DNA of 64,000 bases from Lyngbya aestuarii BL J (lineage in GTDB: Bacteria > Cyanobacteriota > Cyanobacteriia > Cyanobacteriales > Microcoleaceae), in the NCBI RefSeq assembly GCF_000478195.2, contig NZ_AUZM01000011.1:54043-118042 (forward strand), written 5' to 3'. Positions 9,224 through 18,594 of the stretch are shown here, piece after piece. The position numbers and the translations under genes were made by a program. The notes beneath the pieces were generated by a model that was given only the letters and a program-made list of their open reading frames with translations, had not been told where the DNA came from and did no database searches. The number at the start of each line of letters is the position of its first letter. Positions within the stretch are counted from its first letter, which is position 1.

Positions 9224-9340
9224 AGCAAGTCCTTGACCCTGTACTGATTGATTATACCGTGAGGGAGAAAACTCACCCGGTCAACATGAAAATTGAGTCC
9301 AAAATTCAGCAGCAGTAAAAAACAACAACAAAACAGGTAA

Positions 9341-9375
9341 AGACGTGCCATGATACATCTGTACACAGCACGTCT
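9341..9375. repeat. REP-like inverted repeat AGACGTGC...GCACGTCT
   Basis: An 8-bp perfect stem, AGACGTGC (9341-9348) and GCACGTCT (9368-9375), with a 19-nt loop, lies in the 255-bp gap between the kinase gene and the NADH dehydrogenase gene. The 11486-11507 element on the far side of the dehydrogenase has the same GAGACG/CGTCTC core, so the dehydrogenase gene is flanked by related elements. Such AGACGTGCC/GGCACGTCT palindromes are widespread REP-type elements in cyanobacteria. Confidence 0.6.
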
Positions 9376-9478
9376 ATTTGTAGGTTGCTAGTCGTAGCTA
9401 GAAAACTCGATTTCTCCGGTTTGAAAGCCGAAATGTGATAATTCCGTTGAGAACCCGAGTCAAGGTGTCTGTTCAGTT

Positions 9479-10822
9479 TTAGACTTTGACCGCCGATTCA
9501 TGTTCTATCGAACTTTCTTCTGGAGATGTCCGGTTGGTAATCAGTCGCGCTCCCCCTTGACGGGTGAAGTAACTCCATCCCCACTGAATCATCACCAATA
9601 TTTGGTTATCAAATTCAATTAGGAATAAGATGTGGACAAACACCCACATTACCCATGCGGTAAACCCGGAGAATTTACCGAATTTTAAGTTAGCAACAGC
9701 TTGATTTCGCCCAATCATGGCTAAGGTGCCACTATCAGCGTAGTAGAAAGGTGGCAGTGTGCGAGCTTGTAGACGTTGCTGAACAAGTTTAGCAACATAA
9801 ACGCCTTCCTGTTGGGCGACAGGGGCCAATCCCGGTAAAGATTCTGAGCCTTGATGGGAGAAGTTGGCCACATCGCCAATTACAAAAATATTCGGATGGT
9901 CAGCAACGGTGAGGTTGGGTTCAACCATGACTCGTCCTGAACGATCTAAGGCAACAGAGGTACGGTTTCCTAAGACTTCCGCCATCGGAGAAGCTTTCAC
10001 GCCTGCTGCCCAAAGAATGGTCGTTGCACCAATATATTCGATGTGATCATCAAGCTTGGATTTCACCGTTACGCCGTTGGGATCGATATCCATCGCTCGG
10101 GCGTTGGTTCGCACGGTTACGCCTAAACCTTCTAGTTCTTCTTTGGCTTTGGCGGAGAGATCTTCGGGGAAAGTGGGGAGGATGCGATCAGCGCCTTGCA
10201 ACAGCAGCACAGTGGCTTCCGAGGGATCAATATTATGGAAGCAATCTTTTAAGCCTTGATGCGCCATTTCTGCTAACGCTCCGGCCAGTTCTACTCCAGT
10301 CGGGCCTGCACCGATAACGATAAAGGTTAACAACGCTTTGCGCTTTTCGAGATCGGGTTCTTTTTCGGCTTTTTCAAACGCGGAGAAAATTCTCCTGCGA
10401 ATTTCTAAAGCTTCTTCAATCGTTTTCAGTCCAGGGGCAACCGGTGCCCAATTGTCATTTCCAAAGTAGTGGTGTGTCACTCCCGTGGCGACAACTAAGG
10501 TATCGTAGCTGAGTTCACCGTCTTTGAGATACAGCTTATTGTCTGCTGGATCGAGATCGACGACTTCTCCCATTAATACTTGAGTATTTTTGTTTTGACC
10601 GATGACACCCCGAATGGGAGAGGCGATATCACCAGGGGATAGGTTTCCGGTCGCCACTTGATAAAGCAAGGGTTGGAATAGGTGATAGTTTCGTTTGTCA
10701 ATTAAGGTGACTTTGACTGACGAAGCCCGTCCTAGTTCACGAGCGGCGTGTAGTCCGCCAAAGCCTCCGCCGATAATGACAACATGATGAGGAGACTGGG
10801 TCGTAATGCTGTCTAAAGACAT
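9479..10822 (-). CDS. Type 2 NADH dehydrogenase (NDH-2 family FAD oxidoreductase)
   Basis: Single-subunit, non-proton-pumping NAD(P)H:quinone oxidoreductase at the inner face of the membrane. At 447 residues it is of usual length. The FAD-binding motif VVIIGGGFGG (14-23) and the NAD-binding motif FIVIGAGPTGVELAG (about 167-181) are intact. The family signatures HLFQPLLYQVATG (about 47-59) and VIGDVANF (about 318) are present. The C-terminus has a hydrophobic stretch (WVMWVFVHILFLIEFDNQIL) that should attach it to the membrane. Cyanobacteria carry several of these (NdbA, NdbB, NdbC), thought to act in redox sensing and plastoquinone reduction; which one this is cannot be decided here. Isolated transcription unit. 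Confidence 0.92.
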   Translation of the reverse strand: MSLDSITTQSPHHVVIIGGGFGGLHAARELGRASSVKVTLIDKRNYHLFQPLLYQVATGNLSPGDIASPIRGVIGQNKNTQVLMGEVVDLDPADNKLYLKDGELSYDTLVVATGVTHHYFGNDNWAPVAPGLKTIEEALEIRRRIFSAFEKAEKEPDLEKRKALLTFIVIGAGPTGVELAGALAEMAHQGLKDCFHNIDPSEATVLLLQGADRILPTFPEDLSAKAKEELEGLGVTVRTNARAMDIDPNGVTVKSKLDDHIEYIGATTILWAAGVKASPMAEVLGNRTSVALDRSGRVMVEPNLTVADHPNIFVIGDVANFSHQGSESLPGLAPVAQQEGVYVAKLVQQRLQARTLPPFYYADSGTLAMIGRNQAVANLKFGKFSGFTAWVMWVFVHILFLIEFDNQILVMIQWGWSYFTRQGGARLITNRTSPEESSIEHESAVKV

Positions 10823-11257
10823 GAAATTCCTCTCCTATGAGTTGACAGGGTAAATCGTTTGGGAAAAGGGTTGGGTTAGAAACTCTAACAGTCGGTTTTG
10901 CCTACGTTTACGTTTATTTTATAATTGAATTTACTTCTTTCAAGTAGTGTAGGATACTTATTCTTTTTCGTAATTTTAAATACAGATTGAATCAATAAAA
11001 TATGGTTATCTGATAGGATAAAATCTCCCAAATGCTAGAAACATTGAAGTGCTTTTGATTCATAGATTTAACGCCTATTTTTTATTTTTATAGAGAATTT
11101 TTAGCCGCCTCAGTTTGATCAAAAAAACCCAATTTTTTGAGCGAGAATACCTAAAATATTTTTTTAAGTGTAGAGCAAAATAACTATTTTTTTGAGGATG
11201 TATCCATTTAGAAGTCTGTTTCCGTAGGAACTCGGTAGAATTGACCCCCCATTTATG

Positions 11258-11312
11258 CAGGGCCGTGCGCGTTCTAACCCTAAAACTTGATTTGTGGGGA
11301 GGTGGGGAGGTA
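11258..11312 (+). repeat. Dispersed 55-bp repeat, copy 2
   Basis: Matches 6623-6677 with one mismatch. Here the octamer tract is interrupted after two and a half units (GGTAGTGAGTCC), and GGGAGGTAGGGAGATGGGG resumes near 11372. The intervening sequence looks like an insertion into the tract. Confidence 0.85.
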
Positions 11313-11323
11313 GTGAGTCCACC

Positions 11324-11375
11324 CCCGTGCGCGGGAACAAGCGCGTTGAGGGGAGTGGCTATCCCGTGCGCGGGA
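11324..11375. repeat. Two direct copies of CCCGTGCGCGGGA, 39 bp apart
   Basis: CCCGTGCGCGGGA occurs at 11324-11336 and 11363-11375. Each can form a small hairpin (CCCG, TGCG loop, CGGG). The pair brackets a GC-rich segment inserted within the second copy of the dispersed repeat. Confidence 0.7.
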
Positions 11376-11485
11376 GGTAGGGAGATGGGGCAGGGCTGTT
11401 TCGTTCCAGGGACAACTCGGAAAAAGCTACAGGTCTACAGACAACACTCTCGGTAAAGTCTCCCTTTCACTGTTGATCTATCTTG

Positions 11486-11507
11486 GAGACGCACCGTAGC
11501 ACGTCTC
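11486..11507. repeat. REP-like imperfect palindrome GAGACG...CGTCTC
   Basis: A 22-bp imperfect palindrome with 6-bp perfect ends, GAGACG and CGTCTC, 8 bp beyond the stop of glcF. It resembles the 9341-9375 element. It may help end the glcE-glcF transcript, though no T-tract follows. Confidence 0.5.
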
Positions 11508-11515
11508 TGCTTTGA

Positions 11516-12925
11516 TTAAGCGTTAATTTTTTCACCGCGAATAGAACAATCTAACAATTCCATCGGATGCTTTAACGCGATAGATTCCCCTTTTAATTTT
11601 AAGTGTTTGAGAATTTGCAGAGAACAACCGGGATTGGCAGAAGCAATTAATGTCGCCCCGGTATTCAGTAAGTTCTCGGCTTTTTGCTGTCCGAGTTCAT
11701 CTGCGACTTCTGGTTGCAACAGATTATAAACGCCTGCACTCCCACAACACAACGCCGCATCAATGGGTTCCCGCAATTTTACCCCCGGAATTTGTTGTAG
11801 AAGCTGACGGGGTTGCTGGCTAATTTTTTGTCCGTGTAAGAGGTGACAAGCATCTTGATAAACAAGGGTTAATTCTCCCTCGGTTAACGGAGATAATGGC
11901 GCAGTTAAACCCACTTCTGCTAAAAATTCCTGCACATCTTTAACTTTGGCTGAAAATGCTTGGGCTTTTTCGGCATATTCGGGGTCATCTTGCAACATAT
12001 GACCATATTCTTTTAAGGTATGACCACAACCTGCGGCATTAATAATAATAGCATCAACGCCTGTTTCTTCAAAACTATCGATCATCTGTTTTGCCAGCGT
12101 GTGGGCTTGGTTTGTTTGTCCTTGGTGTTCGGGTAACGCCGCACAACATCCCTGGCTTTGAGGAATAATCACCTCACAACCATTAGCGGTTAAAACTCGC
12201 ACGGTGGCTTCATTAACGCTCTTGAAAAATAACCGTTGTACACAACCTAAAATCATCCCAACTCGATAACGTTTTTCACCTTTTGCGGGAATAACAGTCG
12301 GTAAATTATCCTGAAAAGATGCAACTGTAATTTCCGGTAAAATTGATTCCATCGCCCCTAAACGTGGGAAAATTTTGGGGAGTAAACCTGTTGAACGGAC
12401 TAATGTTTGAACGCCGAGTTTTTGATAAACAAACAGTGGAACTAAAAACAAACGCAAACGGTTGGGATAAGGGAATAAATTAAAAATCAGCAACCGTAAT
12501 AAGCGATCTCCTAAATTTCGAGGAACATTTCGCTCAACTTGGGGGCGTGTGGCTGATATGAGTTTATCATATTGAACCCCAGACGGACAAGTAGAAACAC
12601 AAGCTAAACAACCTAAACAAGTATCAAAATGTTGGGCGCTTGTTTTGGCTAAAGGCGCTTCGGAATTATTGATCGCATCCATCAGATAAATTCGCCCTCG
12701 GGGAGAGTCCATTTCTTTCCCAATGACACGATAACTCGGACAAGTTGCTAAACAAAAACCACAGTGAACACAGGTATTAATTAAATTGGGATCAGGTGGA
12801 TTTTGGGAATCAAAACCGGGATATTCTTCGGTTGAGTTGAGATGGGGATTTTGGCGGAGAAAGTTGCTGTCTTTAGCCGGAATTTTGGCTGTCGTTTTTT
12901 CTAAAGGGTGTTCAGAAGTTTGCAT
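11516..12925 (-). CDS. glcF: Glycolate dehydrogenase iron-sulfur subunit GlcF
   Basis: Electron-transfer subunit of glycolate dehydrogenase, which oxidises photorespiratory glycolate to glyoxylate and passes electrons to the membrane chain. The 469-residue protein has two 4Fe-4S motifs, CVHCGFCLATCP (about residues 52-63) and CLGCLACVSTCP (about 103-114), then two CCG (heterodisulfide reductase-type) domains with GCVQRLFF, GCCAALPEHQG, AGCGH, DACHLLHGQ and CCGSAGVYN. Length is a little above that of E. coli GlcF because of an N-terminal extension of about 40 residues. It follows glcE by 71 bp on the same strand, which supports one operon and partnership in the complex. No glcD is in the window. 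Confidence 0.93.
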   Translation of the reverse strand: MQTSEHPLEKTTAKIPAKDSNFLRQNPHLNSTEEYPGFDSQNPPDPNLINTCVHCGFCLATCPSYRVIGKEMDSPRGRIYLMDAINNSEAPLAKTSAQHFDTCLGCLACVSTCPSGVQYDKLISATRPQVERNVPRNLGDRLLRLLIFNLFPYPNRLRLFLVPLFVYQKLGVQTLVRSTGLLPKIFPRLGAMESILPEITVASFQDNLPTVIPAKGEKRYRVGMILGCVQRLFFKSVNEATVRVLTANGCEVIIPQSQGCCAALPEHQGQTNQAHTLAKQMIDSFEETGVDAIIINAAGCGHTLKEYGHMLQDDPEYAEKAQAFSAKVKDVQEFLAEVGLTAPLSPLTEGELTLVYQDACHLLHGQKISQQPRQLLQQIPGVKLREPIDAALCCGSAGVYNLLQPEVADELGQQKAENLLNTGATLIASANPGCSLQILKHLKLKGESIALKHPMELLDCSIRGEKINA

Positions 12926-12996
12926 GGTGAATTAAAAGATTTTTGGAACTTATTTTAACAACAGGTTAAATCAATTTAAGCACAACCTAAGAGCGT

Positions 12997-14343
12997 TTAA
13001 ATCTCCCCAACAAAGCGATGAGGACTGAATATATTTTCGGGATCAAACTGCTGTTTAATTCGACGCATTAAATCAAGTGCATTTCCGTTGTATCCCCAAA
13101 CCTCTACCTGTTGTTTGACTTCAGAGGGTGCGTCTAAAATCGATAGAAAACCGCCTTTAGTATTACACCAGTTTCGCAGTTCTAATATCTTTTTGGGGAC
13201 AATTTCGGGTGCAACTGTTTCCCACCGTAACACACCTAAACCCACTCCTGCATGAATTAACCCGGAAGTTTGACATTGACTCAAGGTTGCAACGGCTTCG
13301 GTGGGGGTGACTCCAATTTTACAAATGATTTGAGGGTCTTCGTTTGATTGCCAAATCAGTTGTTTTAATTGTTGCCATAAGTGATGATCATCTTGAATAT
13401 AGCGTTCGCCGATTAAGCCCAATTTTTCACCGATTTCTAACAACCGAGTTGCTTGTTGCTCGACACTTTCCGGTAAACTTTGAAAGCGAACAATTAACCC
13501 CATTTCGCTTCCTTTATTCAGTTTTTCTAAGAGTTTAGGCGAGAGTAAATCCACGGCAATCGGCGTTAAAGCAGAGGATAATAACGTTTGAGTTGCGATC
13601 GCAATTGCCTCACTTTTTCCCGTTAAAAGTACAGTTTGAGAAGTCGGAGAAACCGGATAAACTCGCAACGTGACTTGAGAAATCATTCCCAATGTTCCGT
13701 AAGATCCAGTTAATAGCTTCATCAAATCATATCCGGCGACATTTTTAACAACACGACCCCCTGCTTTAGTCATTTTACCATCAGAACGAACAAAAGAAAT
13801 CCCCAAAATTTGATCGCGGACTCCTCGATAACGTTGTCGGAGTGAACCCGTATCCGCAGTGGCAATAATTCCGCCAATTGTTGCGGTTTCGGGATAAGCC
13901 GGATCAAGGGCGAGAAATTGCCCAGTTGCTGCTAAAATTTGTTGGAGTTGATGAACAGACATCCCCGCTTCAACTGTCACAGTTAAGTCACCCACTGCGT
14001 GTTCAATCAGTTGATTTAAACGTTGGGTACTGACGATTAAATTAACATTTTTGACTAATCCTCCCCAATGTAACTTACTACCCTTTCCACAAGGGAGAAT
14101 ACCGAGTTTATGCTGTTTCGCGTAAGCAATAACATCGGCAAGTTCGGTTTGAGTGTTCGGATAAATGATAGAATTAACTGTTGTTTCGGGTGCAATACTG
14201 CGAAAAATCCGGTTTTGTTCAACCGGATCAATTTCACTACAGTGATCAATTCCAGATTCACCGACAATTGCTTCTAATTGGCGATAATGTTCGTGACTCA
14301 AGGGTGAGGTTGGGTTTTGATTAGGTGTTGAAATTAGGTTCAT
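12997..14343 (-). CDS. glcE: Glycolate dehydrogenase FAD-binding subunit GlcE
   Basis: FAD-binding PCMH-type flavoprotein of the glycolate dehydrogenase complex. The FAD domain starts at about residue 55 (IIYPNTQTELADVIAYAKQ) with PCGKGSKLHWGG and the ATIGGIIATADTGSLRQRYR loop. The stretch DGKMTKAGGRVVKNVAGYDL with MKLLTGSYGTLG (about 186-215) is the hallmark that separates GlcE from GlcD. The C-terminus ends with the usual FDPENIFSPHRF (about 433-444). At 448 residues it is longer than E. coli GlcE (about 350), as is usual for cyanobacterial homologues. It is the upstream gene of the pair with glcF. Confidence 0.9.
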   Translation of the reverse strand: MNLISTPNQNPTSPLSHEHYRQLEAIVGESGIDHCSEIDPVEQNRIFRSIAPETTVNSIIYPNTQTELADVIAYAKQHKLGILPCGKGSKLHWGGLVKNVNLIVSTQRLNQLIEHAVGDLTVTVEAGMSVHQLQQILAATGQFLALDPAYPETATIGGIIATADTGSLRQRYRGVRDQILGISFVRSDGKMTKAGGRVVKNVAGYDLMKLLTGSYGTLGMISQVTLRVYPVSPTSQTVLLTGKSEAIAIATQTLLSSALTPIAVDLLSPKLLEKLNKGSEMGLIVRFQSLPESVEQQATRLLEIGEKLGLIGERYIQDDHHLWQQLKQLIWQSNEDPQIICKIGVTPTEAVATLSQCQTSGLIHAGVGLGVLRWETVAPEIVPKKILELRNWCNTKGGFLSILDAPSEVKQQVEVWGYNGNALDLMRRIKQQFDPENIFSPHRFVGEI

Positions 14344-14528
14344 TTAGAAATGTAATCCATCACTTTTATTGAAAATTGAGATATCTCTATTTTAGAACGA
14401 CTGTGATCCCATGGAAACAAAATTTACTCGATTCCCGTTTGACTTTTTCAGTTTCTCAGCAAAAAATCATTTTATTTTGACTCATTTTATTTAAACTATT
14501 CAGTAGACATCATGTTGAGGAGATCTCA

Positions 14529-15308
14529 ATGAACTCAGTTGATATTCTGGCATTACTCCATCCAGCCCTTGCTGTTGGCGTTGTTTTCCCGATTATCGGA
14601 ATGGCGGTGAGTCGGGCTTGGCAAACTCGTCAACGACGCATTCAAACGCAAGAAAATAAGCAAAAAAGTAAAATTCCACCGACGGTTGGACGAGAACATT
14701 TAGAAGTCGGGCGCTGGTTAACGGGGAGTGTGGTTGGCATTACGTTAATTGCAGTTGCCTATTCGATTTATTTTAAGGGTGTTTTTAAAGATTTAACCCC
14801 CGAAAAAACCCCACAAGCAATTTTTATTATACTCATTTTTGTAGCGACTATTGCTTCTTTAGTGTTCCTCTACAAAGCCAAACCTAATCAACCTGTATGG
14901 CGAGGTATCTTTGCGACATTAACTTCAATGGGATTAATACTTTTAGGGTGTCAAGAAGGAGTATTTAGACGGGGCTATGAATGGTATATTTCTCACTACT
15001 ATTATGGGATAATAGCCGCTTTATTAATGGTAATTTCTTTGGCTGTTATCCCAGAAATTTATAAAAACAAAAAATGGCGCATTGCCCATACCGCTTTAAA
15101 TTGTATCGCTTTACTGTTATTTTTTGCTCAAGGGATTACCGGGGCGCGAGATTTATTGGAAATCCCCTTAAGTTGGCAACAGAAATATCTCTATCAATGT
15201 GACTGGAATGAGCAAACTTGTCCGTTTGAAAGTTCTCGTCGTTTAGAACTATTTCCGACTGAATTTGTTAACTTGAGTCCAGAAGAAAGAGATATTCATC
15301 CACAATAG
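14529..15308 (+). CDS. DUF4079 multi-pass membrane protein
   Basis: A cyanobacterial membrane protein family of unknown function, distantly like cytochrome b561-type helical bundles. The N-terminus places LLHPALAVGVVFPIIGMAVS in the first membrane segment, then a charged linker (about residues 35-60), then about four further hydrophobic segments (LTGSVVGITLIAVAYSIYF, IFIILIFVATIASLVFLY, IIAALLMVISLAVIP, TALNCIALLLFFAQGI). The conserved HP near the N-terminus and H in IAHTAL could be ligands, but this is inference. The short AGGAGATCTC before the ATG at 14529 is a good ribosome binding site. It converges with the MscS gene. Confidence 0.8.
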   Translation: MNSVDILALLHPALAVGVVFPIIGMAVSRAWQTRQRRIQTQENKQKSKIPPTVGREHLEVGRWLTGSVVGITLIAVAYSIYFKGVFKDLTPEKTPQAIFIILIFVATIASLVFLYKAKPNQPVWRGIFATLTSMGLILLGCQEGVFRRGYEWYISHYYYGIIAALLMVISLAVIPEIYKNKKWRIAHTALNCIALLLFFAQGITGARDLLEIPLSWQQKYLYQCDWNEQTCPFESSRRLELFPTEFVNLSPEERDIHPQ

Positions 15309-15315
15309 TTTATTG

Positions 15316-15335
15316 GGGCGCTGTCGTTTGCGCCC
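15316..15335 (+). terminator. Possible terminator hairpin after the DUF4079 gene
   Basis: GGGCGC (15316-15321) pairs with GCGCCC (15330-15335) across an 8-nt loop just after the stop of the DUF4079 gene. The following sequence is only moderately T-rich, so it is a weak or factor-assisted terminator. Confidence 0.45.
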
Positions 15336-15364
15336 TGAACTTTCAATTCTGAACTTTTTAGTAA

Positions 15365-17080
15365 TTATGGTTTCTGAGAATCGAGATCAGTTTTGTGAGA
15401 ATCAACGTTACTGCTACCATTATTCTGCTGTTGAGAGAGTCGCATCAGCAAGTCTTTTAACTCAGAAGACAACTCTAGAGGAAGACTTCCGCGAACGTGT
15501 AAATCTCGTTGAGGAAAGGGAATTTCAATATTTCGGAGTCGAAATATCGCTTCAATTTGATAATATAAGTTACTACAAATAATCACATTACGACTCGGCT
15601 GAGAAATCCAAACTCGCAGTTCAAAATCGAGAGAACTATCCCCAAAACCTTTAAATAAAACTTGAGGAGAAGGCATTGCTAAAACATCAGGATTCACTTT
15701 GGCGACATCTAATAAAGACTGTTTAACAACCTCAATATTAGACCCATAGGCGACTCCCACCGGAAGACGCACACCAGAAACCGGATGATCATGATTCCAG
15801 TTAATCAATTCGATTTCTAAAAAACGGGAATTGGGAACAATAATAGAAATCATATCTAAGGTTTTAATCACGGTACTTCGAGCGCCAACTCGTTCAACAA
15901 TTCCTTTATATTCTCCAATTTCAATATAGTCTCCTACTTGAATTGGGCGCTCAAATAACAGTACAATTCCACTGCCAAAATTCTTGGCAATATCTTGAAA
16001 ACCAAATCCAATCCCCACACCTAAAGCACTGGCGAGAATCGTCAATGAACTTAGATCCAATCCCCATATTTGTAATAAGACAATGCTTCCAATGCAAATT
16101 AAACTATATCGAATAATAACGGCAATAACTTCTTGAGCGCCTCGATTAATTCCAGTGACGTTTAAAATTCGCGATCGTAATAAATCACTAACAACTTTTG
16201 CAGAAACAATCAAGATCCACAATAAAGCAATTAAAAATAAAACATCAGGAATAGAATAGGCTTGATTGGCAAAGCTGATTATGTCTGAGGTTAAGGTAGA
16301 AATCAAAGTCCCTGTCACCTCAAAACTCAGTCGCCGAGTGAATGGAAATTGATTGGCAATGTATAAAATTGTCGCCATCCAAATACCGACTCTAACGCTA
16401 GCCAGAGTCAGAGACACAAACAGATCTATACTGCGATGATATTTAGATTGTTCTTGGTCTTCAGTTTGCTGTACAGGAATAACTTTTTTAAAGAAATGCC
16501 GTAGAGATTTATTCCAAAATTTACCTAAAATAAAGTTACATAAAATAGCAAAACTCAAAATGAGTATAGAGCGAATAAAAGCATCTCTTAAAAACTTTAG
16601 ACTGCGTTCTTTCTGGGCTTGAATTAAAGAAATTTGAAGCTTTTTTCGCCAAACTTCTGCTTGTTCTTGCTGATTATTTCCCGCTTGAGAATCTCGTTCT
16701 GTTATCGTCAGTAAGTAGCGATCATTCAGCCAAACGGTAGGCAAATCATTATTTTGTCTGATTTCTAGCTCAATAGGTTCTTGTGAAGAAACTGCTTCCT
16801 GTAGTTTAGAATTAATAATATCGGCTCGATCTTGAGCGGTGAATTCTCCAGAACTGCTCACCTTAAATAATCGTATCCCATCGAGAGTGATGGGCGCTGT
16901 GTTTTGCTTAAATCCTTCAGCCGTGTTGTCCTGAGCAGAAACCGAGTTGAACAATAGAAAGCTACTTAAAATTAAAATAATTCCCAGGGATAATCCTCTT
17001 TTAAAAGGACGTAAATGAATCGGTAGGCTATTTTTTTTAGCTGTGATTATTTTTGGAATTTTCTTAATAATTTTGATCAT
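15365..17080 (-). CDS. MscS-family mechanosensitive ion channel, long form
   Basis: A 571-residue member of the small-conductance mechanosensitive channel family, longer than E. coli MscS (286). A signal-like segment (GLSLGIILILSSFLLFNSVSA, about residues 29-50) precedes a periplasmic domain of about 100 residues (LFKVSSSGEFTAQDRADII, LPTVWLNDRYLLTIT), then four or five membrane helices (about 165-345). The pore helix ASALGVGIGFGFQDIAKNFGSGIVLLFERPIQVGDYIEI (about 352-390) and the beta domain with GIVERVGARSTVIKTLDMISIIVPNS are typical. The N-terminal domain matches the one seen in cyanobacterial MscS homologues with a periplasmic sensor part. Probably osmotic-shock release; substrate gating is unknown. 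Confidence 0.9.
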   Translation of the reverse strand: MIKIIKKIPKIITAKKNSLPIHLRPFKRGLSLGIILILSSFLLFNSVSAQDNTAEGFKQNTAPITLDGIRLFKVSSSGEFTAQDRADIINSKLQEAVSSQEPIELEIRQNNDLPTVWLNDRYLLTITERDSQAGNNQQEQAEVWRKKLQISLIQAQKERSLKFLRDAFIRSILILSFAILCNFILGKFWNKSLRHFFKKVIPVQQTEDQEQSKYHRSIDLFVSLTLASVRVGIWMATILYIANQFPFTRRLSFEVTGTLISTLTSDIISFANQAYSIPDVLFLIALLWILIVSAKVVSDLLRSRILNVTGINRGAQEVIAVIIRYSLICIGSIVLLQIWGLDLSSLTILASALGVGIGFGFQDIAKNFGSGIVLLFERPIQVGDYIEIGEYKGIVERVGARSTVIKTLDMISIIVPNSRFLEIELINWNHDHPVSGVRLPVGVAYGSNIEVVKQSLLDVAKVNPDVLAMPSPQVLFKGFGDSSLDFELRVWISQPSRNVIICSNLYYQIEAIFRLRNIEIPFPQRDLHVRGSLPLELSSELKDLLMRLSQQQNNGSSNVDSHKTDLDSQKP

Positions 17081-17143
17081 AATTATGCTGATTTTATGGA
17101 GTTATTAAAAACGATTCTTAGATTTTTTTAAAGAGAACTTAAT

Positions 17144-17506
17144 TTAGAGCAGTTTACTCTCAATAGAAACTAGATAACATCCATCAATTCGCCAACTTCC
17201 ATCAGAATATTTTTCCATCATATAAACAGCTCTAAAAGGGGTTCCATTCGGGGAAAGTAAAAGCACCGTTTGAGTCGGAATACCTTGAATAAGAGTGACA
17301 TATTCAAATACCGCAGAACGAGGACGATAAACAGCAGGATACTCGGTTTTAACCATCTGCATAAACTGCTCTGCTGTACCAAATTGGGTCTGAATTTCTA
17401 AACTGGCAAATGCAAAAGCACTGACAGCATCATCTCTTTGAAAAGCTTGGATTTGACGTTCAATCACAGAACGGATCTCACGGCGATCGCGATCAGTAAT
17501 TTCCAT
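17144..17506 (-). CDS. DUF4864 domain-containing protein
   Basis: A small soluble protein (120 aa) of the DUF4864 family, related to the NTF2-like cone fold. Visible are the N-terminal helix DREIRSVIERQIQAFQRDDA type pattern (residues 5-24), FAFASLEIQTQFGTAEQFMQMVKTEY in the middle and the strand-rich end YMMEKYSDGSWRIDGCYLV. It lies 63 bp upstream of the MscS gene on the same strand and may share its transcript. Function is unknown. Confidence 0.8.
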   Translation of the reverse strand: MEITDRDRREIRSVIERQIQAFQRDDAVSAFAFASLEIQTQFGTAEQFMQMVKTEYPAVYRPRSAVFEYVTLIQGIPTQTVLLLSPNGTPFRAVYMMEKYSDGSWRIDGCYLVSIESKLL

Positions 17507-17681
17507 GACTTACGTGTTAATTTATACAGAAATGAACAAATCAGCAAAACAGGGAATGACCTCGCGTACAAAGGATTTCCCTTTGATCAAATTATAAAGA
17601 GAACCCTGCTCATATTACCCGATCACCTGAAGCAAAAACCAATTATCTTATTAGGGGAAATTATCATCAGATTGCCAACCC

Positions 17682-18326
17682 ATGACTCAAACTGTTTGGA
17701 TAGCCAGACACGGAAATCGGATAGATTTTGTGAACCCCGAATGGTTCAACACCGCAGAACGTCCCTATGACCCCCATTTGTCCGATGATGGTTTTGTTCA
17801 AGCCCAGCAATTGGCCAACCGCTTAGTCGGAGAAGGGATTACTCATATTTTCTCCTCTCCGTTCTTGCGAACCGTACAAACCGCTCATGTGATCGCAGAA
17901 ACGCTTGACTTATCCTTAAAACTCAATTGGGGTTTGGGTGAATGGTTAAATTCCGAGTGGATGTCTGCCTATCCAGAAACTCTAGCCCCCCAAATCTTAG
18001 CGCAAAAATTTCCAAAAATAGACCTCTCCTCTGCCGTTGGTGAGGCTCGTTATCCTGAAACCTGGCAAGATTGTCTTCATCGTACCGCCAAAACCGCTCA
18101 AAGTCTTGTTGCTGCTTATCCCAATCAGGATTTGTTGTTTGTGGGTCATGGTGCTTCGGTTTTGGGTACAGCACTCGGTCTAGTCCCCACTTTAGCAGAA
18201 ACAGACATTCATGCTTCTCTTTGTTGTTTGGTAAAATTAGTTCGTCACGAAAACGAATGGATCGTTGAACTTGATGGCGATGTTTCCCATCTTGATGCAA
18301 CCGAAAAAGTAGTTCGATTTAACTAA
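17682..18326 (+). CDS. Histidine phosphatase superfamily protein (phosphoglycerate mutase-like)
   Basis: The RHG motif WIARHGNR (residues 4-11) carries the phospho-acceptor His, and the second catalytic His is in LLFVGHGASVL (about 148-158); FSSPFLRTVQTAH (about 58-70) is the usual phosphate-contact segment. At 214 residues it fits the fructose-2,6-bisphosphatase/PGAM-like branch. The substrate is not readable; several cyanobacterial homologues are annotated only as phosphatase. Divergent from the DUF4864 gene with 175 bp between. Confidence 0.87.
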   Translation: MTQTVWIARHGNRIDFVNPEWFNTAERPYDPHLSDDGFVQAQQLANRLVGEGITHIFSSPFLRTVQTAHVIAETLDLSLKLNWGLGEWLNSEWMSAYPETLAPQILAQKFPKIDLSSAVGEARYPETWQDCLHRTAKTAQSLVAAYPNQDLLFVGHGASVLGTALGLVPTLAETDIHASLCCLVKLVRHENEWIVELDGDVSHLDATEKVVRFN

Positions 18327-18594
18327 AAGATCAACAGATTTAATCAGTTTAGCGATCGCTTGGACAATCAGACTCTCAATTCTATTGATCTAAGCGATCC
18401 CATCTAAACTCTGTTTGACTCAATTAATTTCACCCGATTTAAGGTAAAAATAGCGATCGCACTCAATCCCCTAAATCTTCACCAATCACTTGTACAGTCA
18501 ATGGTTTAATTTCTCAGAGGTGAGATAGTATTAAAATCACAAGTGTAAACAATTGTATCGTGAACTCCTAATTTTTATTCTGAGGCTATCAAAC

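Larger units (their letters stand above)
10823..11515. other. Long intergenic gap with repeat elements
   Basis: 693 bp upstream of the NADH dehydrogenase gene and downstream of glcF. The left 400 bp are AT-rich and hold no gene. The right part is a repeat cluster: copy 2 of the 55-bp dispersed repeat, two CCCGTGCGCGGGA hairpins and a REP-like palindrome. A 71-codon open frame across it is made of repeat sequence only. Confidence 0.5.

Noticed and set aside
11241..11456. 71-codon plus-strand frame over the repeat cluster
   Set aside because: Composed wholly of repeat sequence with no protein pattern.
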